Part shown: positions 24,322-35,191 of the stretch, in pieces | How the letters are laid out: each line of letters starts with the position of its first letter | How positions within the stretch are numbered: position 1 is the stretch's first letter | Notes under the pieces: generated by a model | Database searches by the model: none | Seen by the model: only the letters and a program-made list of their open reading frames with translations | What the model was told of the DNA's origin: nothing | Assembly (NCBI GenBank): GCA_020081605.1 | Contig: JAHREC010000062.1 | Span: forward strand, 124,001-188,000 | Direction of reading: 5' to 3' | DNA: 64,000 nucleotides | Origin: Albifimbria verrucaria | Lineage: Eukaryota; Ascomycota; Sordariomycetes; Hypocreales; Stachybotryaceae | Made by a program: the position numbers and the translations under genes

Positions 24322-25512
24322 ATGAAGCAATTCAGTCACAGCCTTATTATCCTCTATTCTAAGATCATACTGCTCAGCATTATCTCTGATCAGTCACATA
24401 TCACAGTATTTGCGGCCTCCACTCCTGGTGACATGGGCTGGTTAGACTCCGGGGCTCCTGGAGTTGCCTTCGGCCTACATCCTGATTACGGGTATATCCC
24501 TTCATATAACGCTTGGTATTGAACTTGCTGAGTCTAATGTTCGAACATAGGACCGTCGCAGTAAAGCTCAAAGACCAATCCCTGTCGCTGTAGCAAGAGT
24601 TGAGGGCACTGAAGCTTACAAAAGTTTGATGCGGAGGGCTGGTGCGTCAACTGCAAAGAAAGTCTCGCACTATAACACTTGGTGTCCTCTTTACAATTTG
24701 ATGACCCCCGGTCTATCCAGGATTATCTACAATACTGTAGTAGAAATTCCGATGTCGATGCGGTACAGGACCTACTTCGCGCGCTAAGGAGGGCGGCGGA
24801 GGCACATCTCGGTCACAATACTTGTATCGTCAATATCAGCCTCTTAGACGATACCGTTGGAAAGGGCTATCTGGGTCAAGTTATCGATGCAGCATTTGCA
24901 AATTTAGGCCTCACTCAGGCCCTCAGAGCAGTCAAGCCAAATGCATTTGCTATGGTGTTGGTTGCCGAGGGCTTGTATGATATGCTTCCTGAAGACCCAG
25001 GACTACTTTTCCTTATAATTGAGTGCAGCTCCTCCGGTATCATCAATCTTGATCTTCCACTGCTTGATAACAGTGGCTCGATGATCATTCGACGCCAACA
25101 TAATGTTACCGGGACCATTGTTGCTCCTCAATGCCTTAATGACGACACAACTGCGAGTTGCAGACAGGCGCTTTCTCTTCGGCGTCAGGCCATACGCGAG
25201 GCATTGGCGGATATCACAACGCCACCCTTTGGAGAACTGCCGTGGGCAGGCGAGTTGCCAACAAGCCTATCCAGGATCCTTATTTACGGAGACTCAGCGA
25301 ATGATAGAGTTCTTAAAGAAGAGCTACTTGGGCTGTTCAACCCAAAGCTGTTAAAGCATACAGTAGTCCAACAACCAGCATATGCTGCCGCGCTAGGCGC
25401 TGCACAACAGGCCTTCTTCAGGATCAATGCGATTAATTATAACGTCGAGCCCCCGTTCTGGTGCTGCCTAAGGTCGTGGGGAAAGCTTGTCCAGCAAACC
25501 ACCAACGAATAG
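24322..25512 (+). CDS. Secreted Hsp70-like (actin-fold) protein without substrate domain
   Basis: Two exons: 24322-24491, then after an intron with a GTATAT donor and CATAG acceptor, 24552-25512. The N-terminus has a hydrophobic signal-like stretch. The body follows the order of a fungal Hsp70-like ATPase domain: GTVAVKLKDQSPVAVARVEG, HYNTWCPLYNLMTPGLSRIIYN, NISLLDDTVGKGYLGQVIDAA, NLGL, ILIYGDSANDRVL and the C-terminal AYAAALGAAQQAF. The first phosphate loop is degenerate (GLHPDYG in place of the usual GIDLGTTYS), so ATP binding is doubtful. The protein ends soon after the ATPase-like fold, with no peptide-binding domain and no HDEL-type signal. Frame breaks at CCC 24581-24583 and CC 24749-24750 look like missing C residues. 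Function unknown. Confidence 0.68.
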
Positions 25513-26137
25513 AAATATAAATGTTCTACGATGGTCTATGTAAACCAGTCCCGACAGGTTTTATAGGATTCCCTGGAGAAAGTTGGCGGCTCTCCGATAT
25601 CAAAATCTCGTGGATAAGTAATATGCGTGGTCAATTTTCTTAAGCAGAACCTCGAGATAGAAACAAAAGATAATGAAGATAGGGATGGGTCTCATGTATA
25701 TATAAGAAGTACATCCTCTAGTACATAAATACGTATATACCCACTGTTTAATCTATATCTAATCTTGATGATTATAATATGCATTAGCGTTGATATAAAA
25801 ACGTTTGTGCACACAGAAAGACAGTGAGTATATGCCAATCAGCCCATATCTTCCCTATATACAGTAGTAGTGTATCTTCCTTGCCTTGATACTTTATCTC
25901 TAGCATTTTCATACTATCATTTACTTGAATTGTATAAAACAGTGGACTTTTACTTCAAAGAACCTCTGTCGTGCTACTTTTTATACCTCATCGAGGCCGA
26001 TATTGCACGGGCTAAATAAAAGCCTCACAATGTCTTAGTTGTATATCGCTATTCAAAGAAACTTAGTATTGTTTATCGATGCTAGATTTACTATATAGAC
26101 CTTTATAAAGTTCGTGAATACCAAGATTCCTAACAGT

Positions 26138-26230
26138 GACCAATTTACTAGACCCTCAATGCATCTAGTTTTTATCCACTTCTAGTTGGCTAATTAACTA
26201 GTTCGCTACTTAGTTTGGGCCTTGCCGGCC
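26138..26230 (+). repeat. Transposon relic, copy B of the repeat at 13.0 kb
   Basis: Matches 13018-13110 in the same orientation at about 70 percent by eye, including the shared core ATCTAGTTTTT and the translated QF.RPS..LVF motif. No open frame remains. Both copies are probably decayed remnants of one element family. Confidence 0.55.
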
Positions 26231-26279
26231 TCAAAGAGTTCCTATTAGCGTAAAATTAGCAGGATTACCTGAAGTCAAG

Positions 26280-26379
26280 CTCGGACTAGAGAGAGCTGAT
26301 CTCGGACCACCATTGCCTCGCACTGAAAACCTCAGCTCGGACTAGAATCACCTCGGACTGGAGGAGTTTAGTTCGGACT
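26280..26379. repeat. Five copies of the motif CTCGGACT/C or TTCGGACT in 100 bases
   Basis: CTCGGACT occurs at 26280, 26336 and 26352, CTCGGACC at 26301, and TTCGGACT at 26372, all in the same direction with uneven spacing. The reverse complement AGTCCGAG recurs three times at 51594-51627. It lies about 400 bases upstream of a secreted-protein gene, so it could be a regulator-site array or a fragment of a dispersed repeat. Confidence 0.7.
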
Positions 26380-26768
26380 GCGCGATAATTACCTAGCGTT
26401 TTCTACCATGCCGCATCCTTCACAGCCTATTAGTCCCATTCAGTTGTGTTGTTCTTCTAGCTTGTATCATTGGTTAAAAAAATGCTTCCCTGCCTTCCTT
26501 ATCATCAAAAGAGCCTCGGTATGCTCCATCAGGTAAGTCTTGATGCAACTACATGGTAGTATATTGACAGGGTCTATAGATAATTTGAAGGGTTCATAAT
26601 GAGTAAATTAAATTGTGGGGCAAAATTCTTAATACATGTCTCGCATTTTATATAAAGCTGAGCCAGATCTTGTGTAAACTTTCTTCATGAAGCAGTAGAT
26701 TCCTTCAACTTCTGTTAGCTCTTAGGTCTTTGCAGTAGTTCATTTTTAAATATCTACGTCCTCTCAAC

Positions 26769-27217
26769 ATGCAATTTACATCCAGCATTCTACCAGCCGT
26801 TGTCGCTTTCACCATTGGTGCGTCGGCCTGGACTCAGGGAGGGATGGCGTATGGAGAGCCAATATCAATTACTATCAGCTCGACGGCAGTAAGTGGCCTT
26901 ACATGTCAAATCCTTGGCTTTACAGCACCCTCAAAATTAATTTTTGTCTGTCTCTAACCTACGCTCATCTTTGTTAAGTGTTCGTTCATGAAGCCTGCAC
27001 CACGATGAACACCAATAACTGGCACGCAACTGGTTCCTGCTCGTACTGGACAAACGCGCAAGGTGGCATCTTCTGGGGCGGTATGTAACATTTAGCTAAC
27101 TTCTATGCTATTCAATCTACGCAGCGTCTTGCTAATAGTTTGATTGCAGATTGTCATCTCACCAGTTTTGGCATTAATCAAATGCCATGGATCTTCTGCA
27201 GCTAAGGCAAACATGAA
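26769..27217 (+). CDS. Small secreted cysteine-containing protein
   Basis: Three exons: 26769-26888, 26979-27080 and from 27150. The signal peptide (MQFTSSILPAVVAFTIGASA) is followed by a mature protein of roughly 70 residues rich in Trp, Asn and aromatic residues with cysteines in HEACTTM, GSCSY and GDCHL. Introns have GTAAGT and GTATGT donors and proper acceptors, which supports a real gene. The frame needs one extra G at 26837-26843 (GGGAGGG) to join exon 1 to exon 2. The C-terminus is uncertain because an AAAA run near 27180 may also be short: as written it stops at 27217. I do not recognise the family. Size, secretion and cysteines fit an effector-like or extracellular role, which is inference only. 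Confidence 0.6.
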
Positions 27218-30200
27218 GAGATAGATCATTGCTTCTACTATTCAAGGGCTCAATTCTCAGAGATTAATGCATCATTATCCCTTATGGTCTTTCACTCCAC
27301 CGGAGTAACAAATTCAAATGAATAAAACACTAATTTTAATGTTAAGACCGGCTGCTTAGAGCTTGTGGTAAAATTACCAAGATAATAATGAGTATACTTC
27401 GATATTACGTGTTGTGTAATGAGTTAAAACACTATAAGAATATGACATGAAAAATAAACAACAATATTTTATTAAAACAAAATGGAGACATATTCATATC
27501 TCTACAAGGTAAAATAGACCAAAATCTGAATACGTTGAAAAGGGTGAACGACTGAAGTTAATATAGGGTAGCTAGACTAAACCACCGAAGTACATGCCTT
27601 TTTTCCAGGCCCACCACTCTACCCGCTACCGTATTCCAACGTGCTGGAAATCAGTCTCCATGTCATTGTTTAGCCAGAAAAACTGTTGCATGAATAGGTC
27701 AGAGTAATCAAAGACGACCATTGTTATCCCTATGCTGCAGCGCATGGTCAGTGCTTATCCAAAACAGGGTATCCTTATTAAGTAAAGCGAAAGAGCGAGT
27801 GAAGAGCATAAAATGCTCGAGCAGAAGCAGGAAAGATACCTAAAGTAGCCTCTACTTTACTTTTTTAATAAAAAGATAATGAGAGTTAGGCTTATCTATT
27901 TTATAGATAATTAATTAACGAGCTTATTATATAAGGCTGTTGGTTAGAGGTTAATATATCTTTTGATAATATGCTCTTAGTGTTTTTAATCTACTGCCTG
28001 CCTTAAGCCCTACTACCGTAACGATATTCCTGGCCTGGCTGCCTCGAGCCCTGTGACGATATTGAAGAGGCCGACGAACCCGATTTCTAGGGCCCTGAAG
28101 GCGGCTGCCTCGAGCCTTGATTATTGTAATAGCGAGCGTAGCGAGGCCAGCTCAATGCAATCGCCGCCGGAGGTATTGCTAGGGGCGCTCGATACTGCTA
28201 TTGACCTTGCCTTTGGCATACCATAGAACTCACCCTGCTTTCCGCTTTGCTAACCCCTTCGGGAAGGGCTTACGTTCCCGTAATGACTAGTTAGTCATAC
28301 TGGTACCTGTCAGGGCACAACGTCACAACAATGCACTGGCCCACATTGGGCATGATCTTCTTTAACCTCCACCCCCAGGTAACGCTCTTCAACGAGGATG
28401 GTTAGTTTATAATTATCTACTGTAATTCTGACTACTAGCACCCCTAGAAAGGCAGGGAAGGATTCTTATCAAGTTTTGCCATTGTTGCTCAATCAACGCA
28501 ATGTCACGACATCTGTGTGCCTCATGCACCCTGACATTATCACGTTTTAAGTCTCTCACAAGTATCAGGCCATCCCGGATGGGAAAGGAGAGGACAGGGG
28601 TAATTGGTTCTAAGAAGCTCTCCAATCGGGAGGCAACCCATCAGCCACAATCAAGGCACCCACAAATCGGTCAAACCCTTTTGGCCATGAACCCTACAGC
28701 ACTAATCAAGTGGCTGGCTGAGCTGATAGTCACATTACCAGGAGAATCATCTATACTAAAATGATTACAGTCTAGGATGAGTCGTTTTGTGAGGAGCGTA
28801 TACACTTAAGTTCATCCATAGCAGCTAGGAGAGTAACAAAATTTGCATCTGATCAGATAACCACTGTGAATTGTTCTAAGGTGTCCCCGCAGCTGCCCTT
28901 GTCAACTTTTGACATGACTCATAATAATATGAGCAGCCTACACAGCGCCCTCACGCTTGTTTAAGTCATAATCAAATGTGTATACGCTGACTGTGGGCAA
29001 CTCATACTCAGTATTCTGATTTCAGCTCGATGCCATTTATCGTGCCATGTTTTATAAATTTCGACTGAGATAAATGAGCCTTCGATAACACAACAATAAA
29101 GTGGGACTTTCTGTGTTTTTAACTGAGAAAACCCTGGCACTAGGTGCTTGGCTTGCTGTCAGAGTGGCAGACTTCGTTGATCTAACGATTATCTATGATC
29201 TAGCAGACACAAATCTGCACACCCTATCAGAAGCTGTGACCTTCGATGATCAAGCTTCAAGCAAGAGATCTCGAGGATGAGAGAAGGGCCAGGGATAGTT
29301 GCTAAGGTGATGACGGAATCAGATTCAGAGTCGAGAATTTCCAGCATTATACATACTCTCAGAAGCTAGAGCCACTGCTAGGCTAAGCGTGGCCTTTCTA
29401 GTCATGATCACCTTTGTCGAAGGGATCGAGTGTTGTTTGGGAGTGGAGAGTAGACTAGCCCCCTCACTCTTTTCAGACCGGACGAAATGATTGGTGAGAC
29501 AGATATTGCGCTCAGACTATAGCTATAGTCAATTGGCAAGTATTTTTGAGATGTGTTGGGACATGGATGATACCTGGCCCCTAGCTGTAATGATCTGGTC
29601 CTGTGGCGTATAAGCTAAACTAAAAACATTGCCTTTGTCATGCTCCGAAGCTCGTCGATGCGAAGCTCATATTCAGCTAGCCACTGTTCACTCATTAGGG
29701 ATGATAACAGCGGGATTATCTTTGCCACAAGTCAACAATGAAAGGATCGGTGGGTATTTCTGAGATAACTCTTTGAACGGATAGCCAAGTCGTCCTGTTT
29801 TGTCTAAGGCTAGAATACACTCTACTATGGATTATCAGTCCTGGTACGTCACCCACGAAAGCCGAGGGTTTACAATGTTGATGATGCAACATATGGTGCT
29901 GTATGAACTATAGCAAACTGCGTAAACATCCGAAGACTGTCGCATATAGTAAAATGGTTGGGCGTTGTATATTGTCATGTTTGTAGGTTGCCGGGTCTAC
30001 CAAATTTTCTATCAAACATAAGATTTTTATTATCAAAAAGTGGCTGTGATTTAAGCAGAGCATCCCCAGCGATTCATACATCGGTCAAATGTTGTTTTAT
30101 GCGAAACGTCGATCTTCAATAGTGTCACTTTTCATTCAATAGTGTCGGCCATTGTTCGTTGCGTGGCTTACATTAAGAGCGTTGAGCCCTTGGTGTTTAT

Positions 30201-30569
30201 TCTATGTCTCATAAACCCGGTCTTGGAAGTCTTGGGCTATTTTCATCTTTATTTGAACTAGACCTTGCATCCCTGCGTAAAATGGCACCAAGCCTGGATC
30301 ACAGCCAGCCACATGTTATGACTATTAGTGACGATAAAGATTTACCAATCTTGTACGAGGTATCCCACTAGAGAAGCTATGGCTCAATAGAACTGGCCTA
30401 GCTTGAAACTTGATTGCACACACAGGAGAGAATGTTTCCATTTCTAGGCCGGCCGTTCTGCTCTTATATATTTCGCTTCTTGGCTCCAAGACCTGTTGAT
30501 TGACTGCATCCTACTACCTCTCGCTCACTTTTATCTTCTCCCCAGTTATTCCTGGAGCCATTCGCCAAT
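27218..30569. other. Long gene-poor stretch
   Basis: No supported gene in 3.3 kb. The part at about 28000-28220 is GC-richer than its flanks and contains CTGCCTCGAGCC twice (28038 and 28108) and AGCGAGCGTAGCGAGGCC, suggesting a decayed inserted element. Frames at 28413-28764 on both strands overlap each other and match nothing I know. The remainder, 28770-30450, is unique-looking noncoding sequence. Confidence 0.45.
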
Positions 30570-31471
30570 ATGAGGCGCCCTTTCCCTATGTTGGGTGGTC
30601 TCATCCCGATGCTCTGGCTGGCGACCTTCTTGGCTTCTGCAATTGGTGAGCTTCTTCCCAACGTTATAATCAATTAAATGGCGAGTTGGAATTTTCTCAT
30701 AAGCTGACCTTAGTCACAGCAGATACACAACCCGCGGACAGTCCACTAGTGACCTCATCCCCTTCAAATGATATGGAAGGAGATTGGAGAGTCGAATGTC
30801 CTCCTGATATCTCTGTCTGCGGAAAGACCACAAACGTTGAAGTAGTTCATCACTACAATCGTACTATCTACGTGACCCAAAATCACACAAAAACAACAGT
30901 AAAAGTAATCAACCCTCGAAAATAATAGACAGTTTAGCAGGATATACTAAGGTAGAGGCTAGACACTTCCGCCTCATACAAGGGTCATCACTTCAATTAG
31001 TCTCGTCACGGTCAAGAATCAGACCGAAGGTACGTAACCTATGCAGCGATCTATTCCACTCCGGATACATGTATGACTAACACTGGGCATTGACTAGGTC
31101 TGTGCCGCGATACCTCTACCATCTACGAAGCTGCGCCCCTGATCGTGACAGTCGACGTTAATGTCACAACTACACGCGAGTTCGTTCCCATCGTCAATTC
31201 TACCACAGTGGTTACCAGTGAAGTCACCGCTGCCGCGCTTCAGCAATGCTTCATCAATACTTACCCCTCTCTCGCAACACTGGCGGCGCCGGCGCGCACA
31301 ACAAATATTGATCCATCACAGGTAGCTCCTGGAGATGGTTCTGCGTCTCAGATTGTGCCTACGGGTAACCCTTCTATGACACCCGAGGAGGTTACTGGTA
31401 CGGATACTGAAGATGAGATAGTGTCAGAGGCGACGACCTACATGTTCGAAGACATGTATGGAATTGATTGA
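30570..31471 (+). CDS. Secreted Thr/Val-rich protein of unknown function
   Basis: The ATG at 30570 starts a hydrophobic signal peptide (GGLIPMLWLATFLASA). An intron at 30646-30719 joins it in phase to ADTQPADSPLVTSSPSNDME. The mature part has two related blocks with repeated T.YVT and VTV motifs: VVHHYNRTIYVTQNHTKTTV, and after further introns VTVKNQTEGLCRDTSTIYE and VTVDVNVTTTREFVPIVNST. N-glycosylation sequons (NRT, NHT, NQT, NVT, NST) are numerous and four cysteines are present. The tail is acidic and Pro/Thr-rich and lacks a hydrophobic GPI-type end. The exact second and third introns, between 30920 and 31100, are not settled. It looks like a wall-associated or extracellular glycoprotein; no family is recognised. 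Confidence 0.6.
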
Positions 31472-33029
31472 AGGTCCTATATAGATGTAGGTACATGTGT
31501 TTTATAAACAGGAACGGTGAGACTTGGAGATTAATGGATTTAAATAACCCAATAGTACTAATTAGACTTTTATTGTAAGACAAGATGATATCAATATCTG
31601 AAATATGTTCATTTAAAAGTTTTCCATGGATATGGAATCCGGTAAACTGATTGGACCCATTTACAATGATTTACCGCACCCTGGCCTCTCTGATTACAAC
31701 TTGACTAGAAAATAGTTGACCATAACTCATACATCTATCTCTCAGAAAGTCGACGGTGTTGTTAGACATATATTTCATCATTGAACCTATGAAACGAAGG
31801 CTGCGGTATAAGCACTATCAAGGGAGGAGTACGTTTCTAGACACATGAATCAACATCATTTTCAAAGCTTGATTCCCCTGCAGCTTAATTAAGATTAGCA
31901 TTGAGAAATTGGGCATTTTGCTGGTATTGATGTCTCTTTCCTGATTAGACACCAAGGTTATGATCAATTTATCTCAAGTGGTTGTTTGATATTATCTGGC
32001 TAAGCCTTACTTTTGGAGGAATTACCACCAAAATAAATTCTCCCCATCCTACCATTATCCCTTTCACGAATGAGCACGGGTACCAAGTGTCGCCACCGTG
32101 GAGCTGGGCAGATTACGCTCCTGAAAAGACTCAATTGTTGGCTTGATTGAAGGTTGGAAATCAGCATCACATAAACGACACCGGGATACGCATGGAAATG
32201 AGCTAGTCTCGACAGGGACTTTTTCCGCAGTGCATCAAGGCCAAAAAATCTACAGAAGAAGTATCTAACCAGAGAATCTCGAGATGGCAGTATATACGTC
32301 AAAGAACAGAACTGGGTATGAGTGGTTATCCTAAGCAGATTGAATAAGATTTATCGTTTCACTCTAGCTACAGACACACCACGATTGATTATTGTCGTAT
32401 CCCCTAAATCTCGATTAATTAGCATTTAATTGACCTTTGGGAAACACCATCAAGTTCGATTTCTATCATAGGACTCTATGACAGTCGCAACATCACTTGG
32501 CCGCATATTCTTTCTGAAATGGTTATCATGACGATAGAATCTCACCAGTTGGACTTTTTCCTGTTGTAACAGATTATTTGATGAGGCCAACTCGAGTCAC
32601 TAATCGCGCTGAACCGGCTCTTGACCGGTTCATATGATTGAAACCATATGTATAGATCCTACTACTGCAAGAAGCGCACTGAATCGTAGAGAGTATATGA
32701 TCTAGTAATCTCAAAGCTAGGAGGAATGACTTTGTATAACTGTCATATCATGTTCATCATCCTGCTCGGCATTCATCAGACCTACGTTATTATCATATTC
32801 GTTGTCTAGCTTGTAATGATCAGTTTAGTACCCAGTGAGCCAATAGGAAGATGTCTGACTGGCGCCCTCGGCTGTTACGGCCTGGTCGCCGTATTTGAGA
32901 TTGCGCGGTCAGCAAATTACGTGGCCAGCAGGAGAACCAAAAGCTCGGTGCCTAATTTCGTATGAAGTCTTAATATGAGTGATGTTCCAAATTCTGAGCT
33001 CATCTCTAATTTGTTTATCACGTTCCACA
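31472..33029. other. AT-rich intergenic, no gene seen
   Basis: Only short frames. A 100-codon minus-strand frame at 32000-32302 shows no motif or codon pattern that would support it. The FAD monooxygenase promoter is expected in the last few hundred bases. Confidence 0.5.
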
Positions 33030-34251
33030 ATGCCTAACGTTACCCATTTCCTCGAAAATCAAGAGATTGTGGTGGTGGGCGCCAGTATGGCGGGACTTGC
33101 TTTCGCTATCGCGTTGAAGCAACAAGGGGCCGCGAGGACTCGGTTGACAGTGTTTGACCGTGACCCAGGCTTCTCCCTTCCGACCGCCAGGGTTACTCTA
33201 TCTCCATCAACGGCACAGATAAGGATGGCGGACTGGTAGCGCTTCAACGACTAGGCCTCCTGGAGCGTGCATTGGACAGGGCCACACCTGGAATATTTGA
33301 TACGGCCTTCAAAATATGGGATGGCACTTGGGAGGAGCTTATCCACGTGTCTCCCAAGCCATTTGAAGATCTTCCAGTGCCTGGAATACGGATTTCGCGC
33401 TCTAGCTTAAGAGATTTGCTGGTCGAAGAAGCGGAGACGTTGGGGATCGACATTAAGTGGAGGTCACAATGTCTCGAAGTTGAACGGTTGGGGACGGCAG
33501 GTTTTCCGTCACGACTGAAACTGTATCAGATGTCTCTAAGCATATGTGCGATATATTAATCGCTGCGGATGGCGCGCGCAGCAAGATCCGCTCAACCTTT
33601 CGACCAAATGACACGCTCAATTATGCTGGAGCTGTGCAGTGGGGTGGTATAGCGAACTTTCCGGAGGGTATCCCTGCTCCTCTCAACAACGCATGGGGCC
33701 TCGTCGTCACTGGCAAGGGAAATAGTCTGTTTTGTTCACGTATTGGAGAAACTACCTTAGTATGGGGTCTCAGCAAGATGGAGCAGATGAAGATGGGGCG
33801 CGGAAATCTTACGGCAGCAGATCGACAAGCACTCATTGCAGAATCAAGAAAGCACTGCAAAGAAATCCACGAGCCCTTTGCATCACTCCTCAATGCTACC
33901 GACCCAGCTACAGTCTTTAGTATCCCGGCTATGGATAAACTGCCATTCAGCCACGAAGGCTTAATGCCAGGCGCGATTTTTATAGGAGATAGCAACCACG
34001 CGGTGAGCCCATTTGCAGGGAATGGTGCCAACTTGGCTCTGCAAGATGGGCTAAACCTTGCCGAATTGCTGCATTCCTCGGATTCACTTCAGAGTGCAGT
34101 CGCAGCATACGACCTGGCAGCAGTATCGCGCGCTCAGAAGACGTTGAAGTCTTCACATTGGCGCATCTTTCTAGCGCACATCACTGGAGTCAAATACTAC
34201 TTGTTCAAAAGTTTACTGAGAATGGGCAACTTTTTCATGAAAGGGTCGTAA
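33030..34251 (+). CDS. FAD-dependent monooxygenase (PHBH/UbiH fold)
   Basis: Flavoprotein hydroxylase of the class A group that uses NAD(P)H and O2 on aromatic or similar substrates. The dinucleotide motif is VVVGASMAGLAFAIAL (GxSxxG form), the DG motif is LIAADGARSKIR, and the second FAD motif is GAIFIGDSNHAVSPFAGNGA. Intronless, about 406 residues once joined, normal for the family. Two frame breaks, at GGG 33190-33192 and GGGG 33490-33493: an extra G at each joins SLPTARG to YSISINGTDKDGG and VERLG to DGRFSVTTETVSD. The C-terminus ends soon after VKYYLFKSLLRMGNFF, with a weakly hydrophobic helix. It lies 0.9 kb from the FAD-linked oxidase, transcribed the same way, so the two may act on one pathway. 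Substrate unknown. Confidence 0.87.
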
Positions 34252-35191
34252 CATCAAGGTATAGTTTAAGCCTCTAGATTACCTAGTGCTGCACGGATTT
34301 CCTATGTTATTGGATTGTTAAAAAGGCTAATTAGAATGGGCGGCTGTAGAAACTGTAGGATAGTTGGAGTAATATATCGAGGATTATCAAGGAAAGCAGC
34401 CGAGATTGAAGCTGATATAAGAAGACAAAGATCCTTTCAAGACAAGGTTCTGGATGATCCTTGGCTGTTGCCTACCAAAGTCCCTTTTCATTAGGGTAGG
34501 TGGTATTTAACATCTCACCACAGAACGTGTCTCAATAGGATGGTCCAAGAAGTCCAAGAAACCGCAGAAATTCTCATAAATACATCCGTAGTACTGAGGG
34601 TTCTGTAGGACTCCCTGATAGCGAGAACTTAGCCTACGACTTATGTTTTAAACATAGACCTGCTCTGTACAAGACGTTGCAACCAGTTGGGCATCATCTT
34701 AGGTGTAGACAAGTCCTGTCATCAATTCACAGAATAGGATTTTGGACCCCAATGATCTTACGTGGCGGTCACCAGATCAGTTGACAGTGTTACATTAGCC
34801 AGCTACCCCTGCTTTGTCATAAATGTGCATTGGATGTTACACTCCTTTTCCAATAGCCTTTTGATGAGGCGACTTCTTGGCCAATCTATCTGTCGTCTTC
34901 CTTGAGGGTCTCAACCTTTGCATCTGCTTCTGCTCTTCCCAATGAGCCATATCAGAACTTGGTGTTGGTGGCGAAATGTCATCCCCCTCAAAGACCCTGC
35001 ATCAACCAGGGGTTTCGGGCCAATGCGGTTACCTTGTTCACAGCATGGCGCATTGTGGCTGGCAGATCCGTCTTACATCGCGGTATCTATGCACGTGGCT
35101 GCCCCAGAATATTTAATCTTCGCACCCGTATTTCCTTTTTCTCCTTCATCACTCAAGTGTCCTGATTACTACTTTATATATTTCTTTCAAA
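34252..35191. other. Intergenic between two flavoprotein genes
   Basis: No supported gene. Overlapping plus-strand frames at 34902-35259 have no recognisable motif and run into the start of the next gene, so they are treated as promoter and leader sequence. Confidence 0.5.

Larger units (their letters stand above)
25513..26768. other. AT-rich intergenic stretch with repeat relics
   Basis: Apart from the repeat copy at 26138 and the motif array at 26280, no feature is seen. Several in-frame stops in all frames exclude a gene. The last 120 bases include pyrimidine-rich sequence before the ATG at 26769, a normal fungal promoter feature. Confidence 0.5.

Noticed and set aside
26000..26230. LTR retrotransposon
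   Set aside because: No paired long terminal repeats, primer-binding site or polymerase frames were found; only a short relic remains.
28413..28764. Opposed 70- and 87-codon frames
   Set aside because: They overlap on both strands, match nothing known and lack intron or signal evidence.
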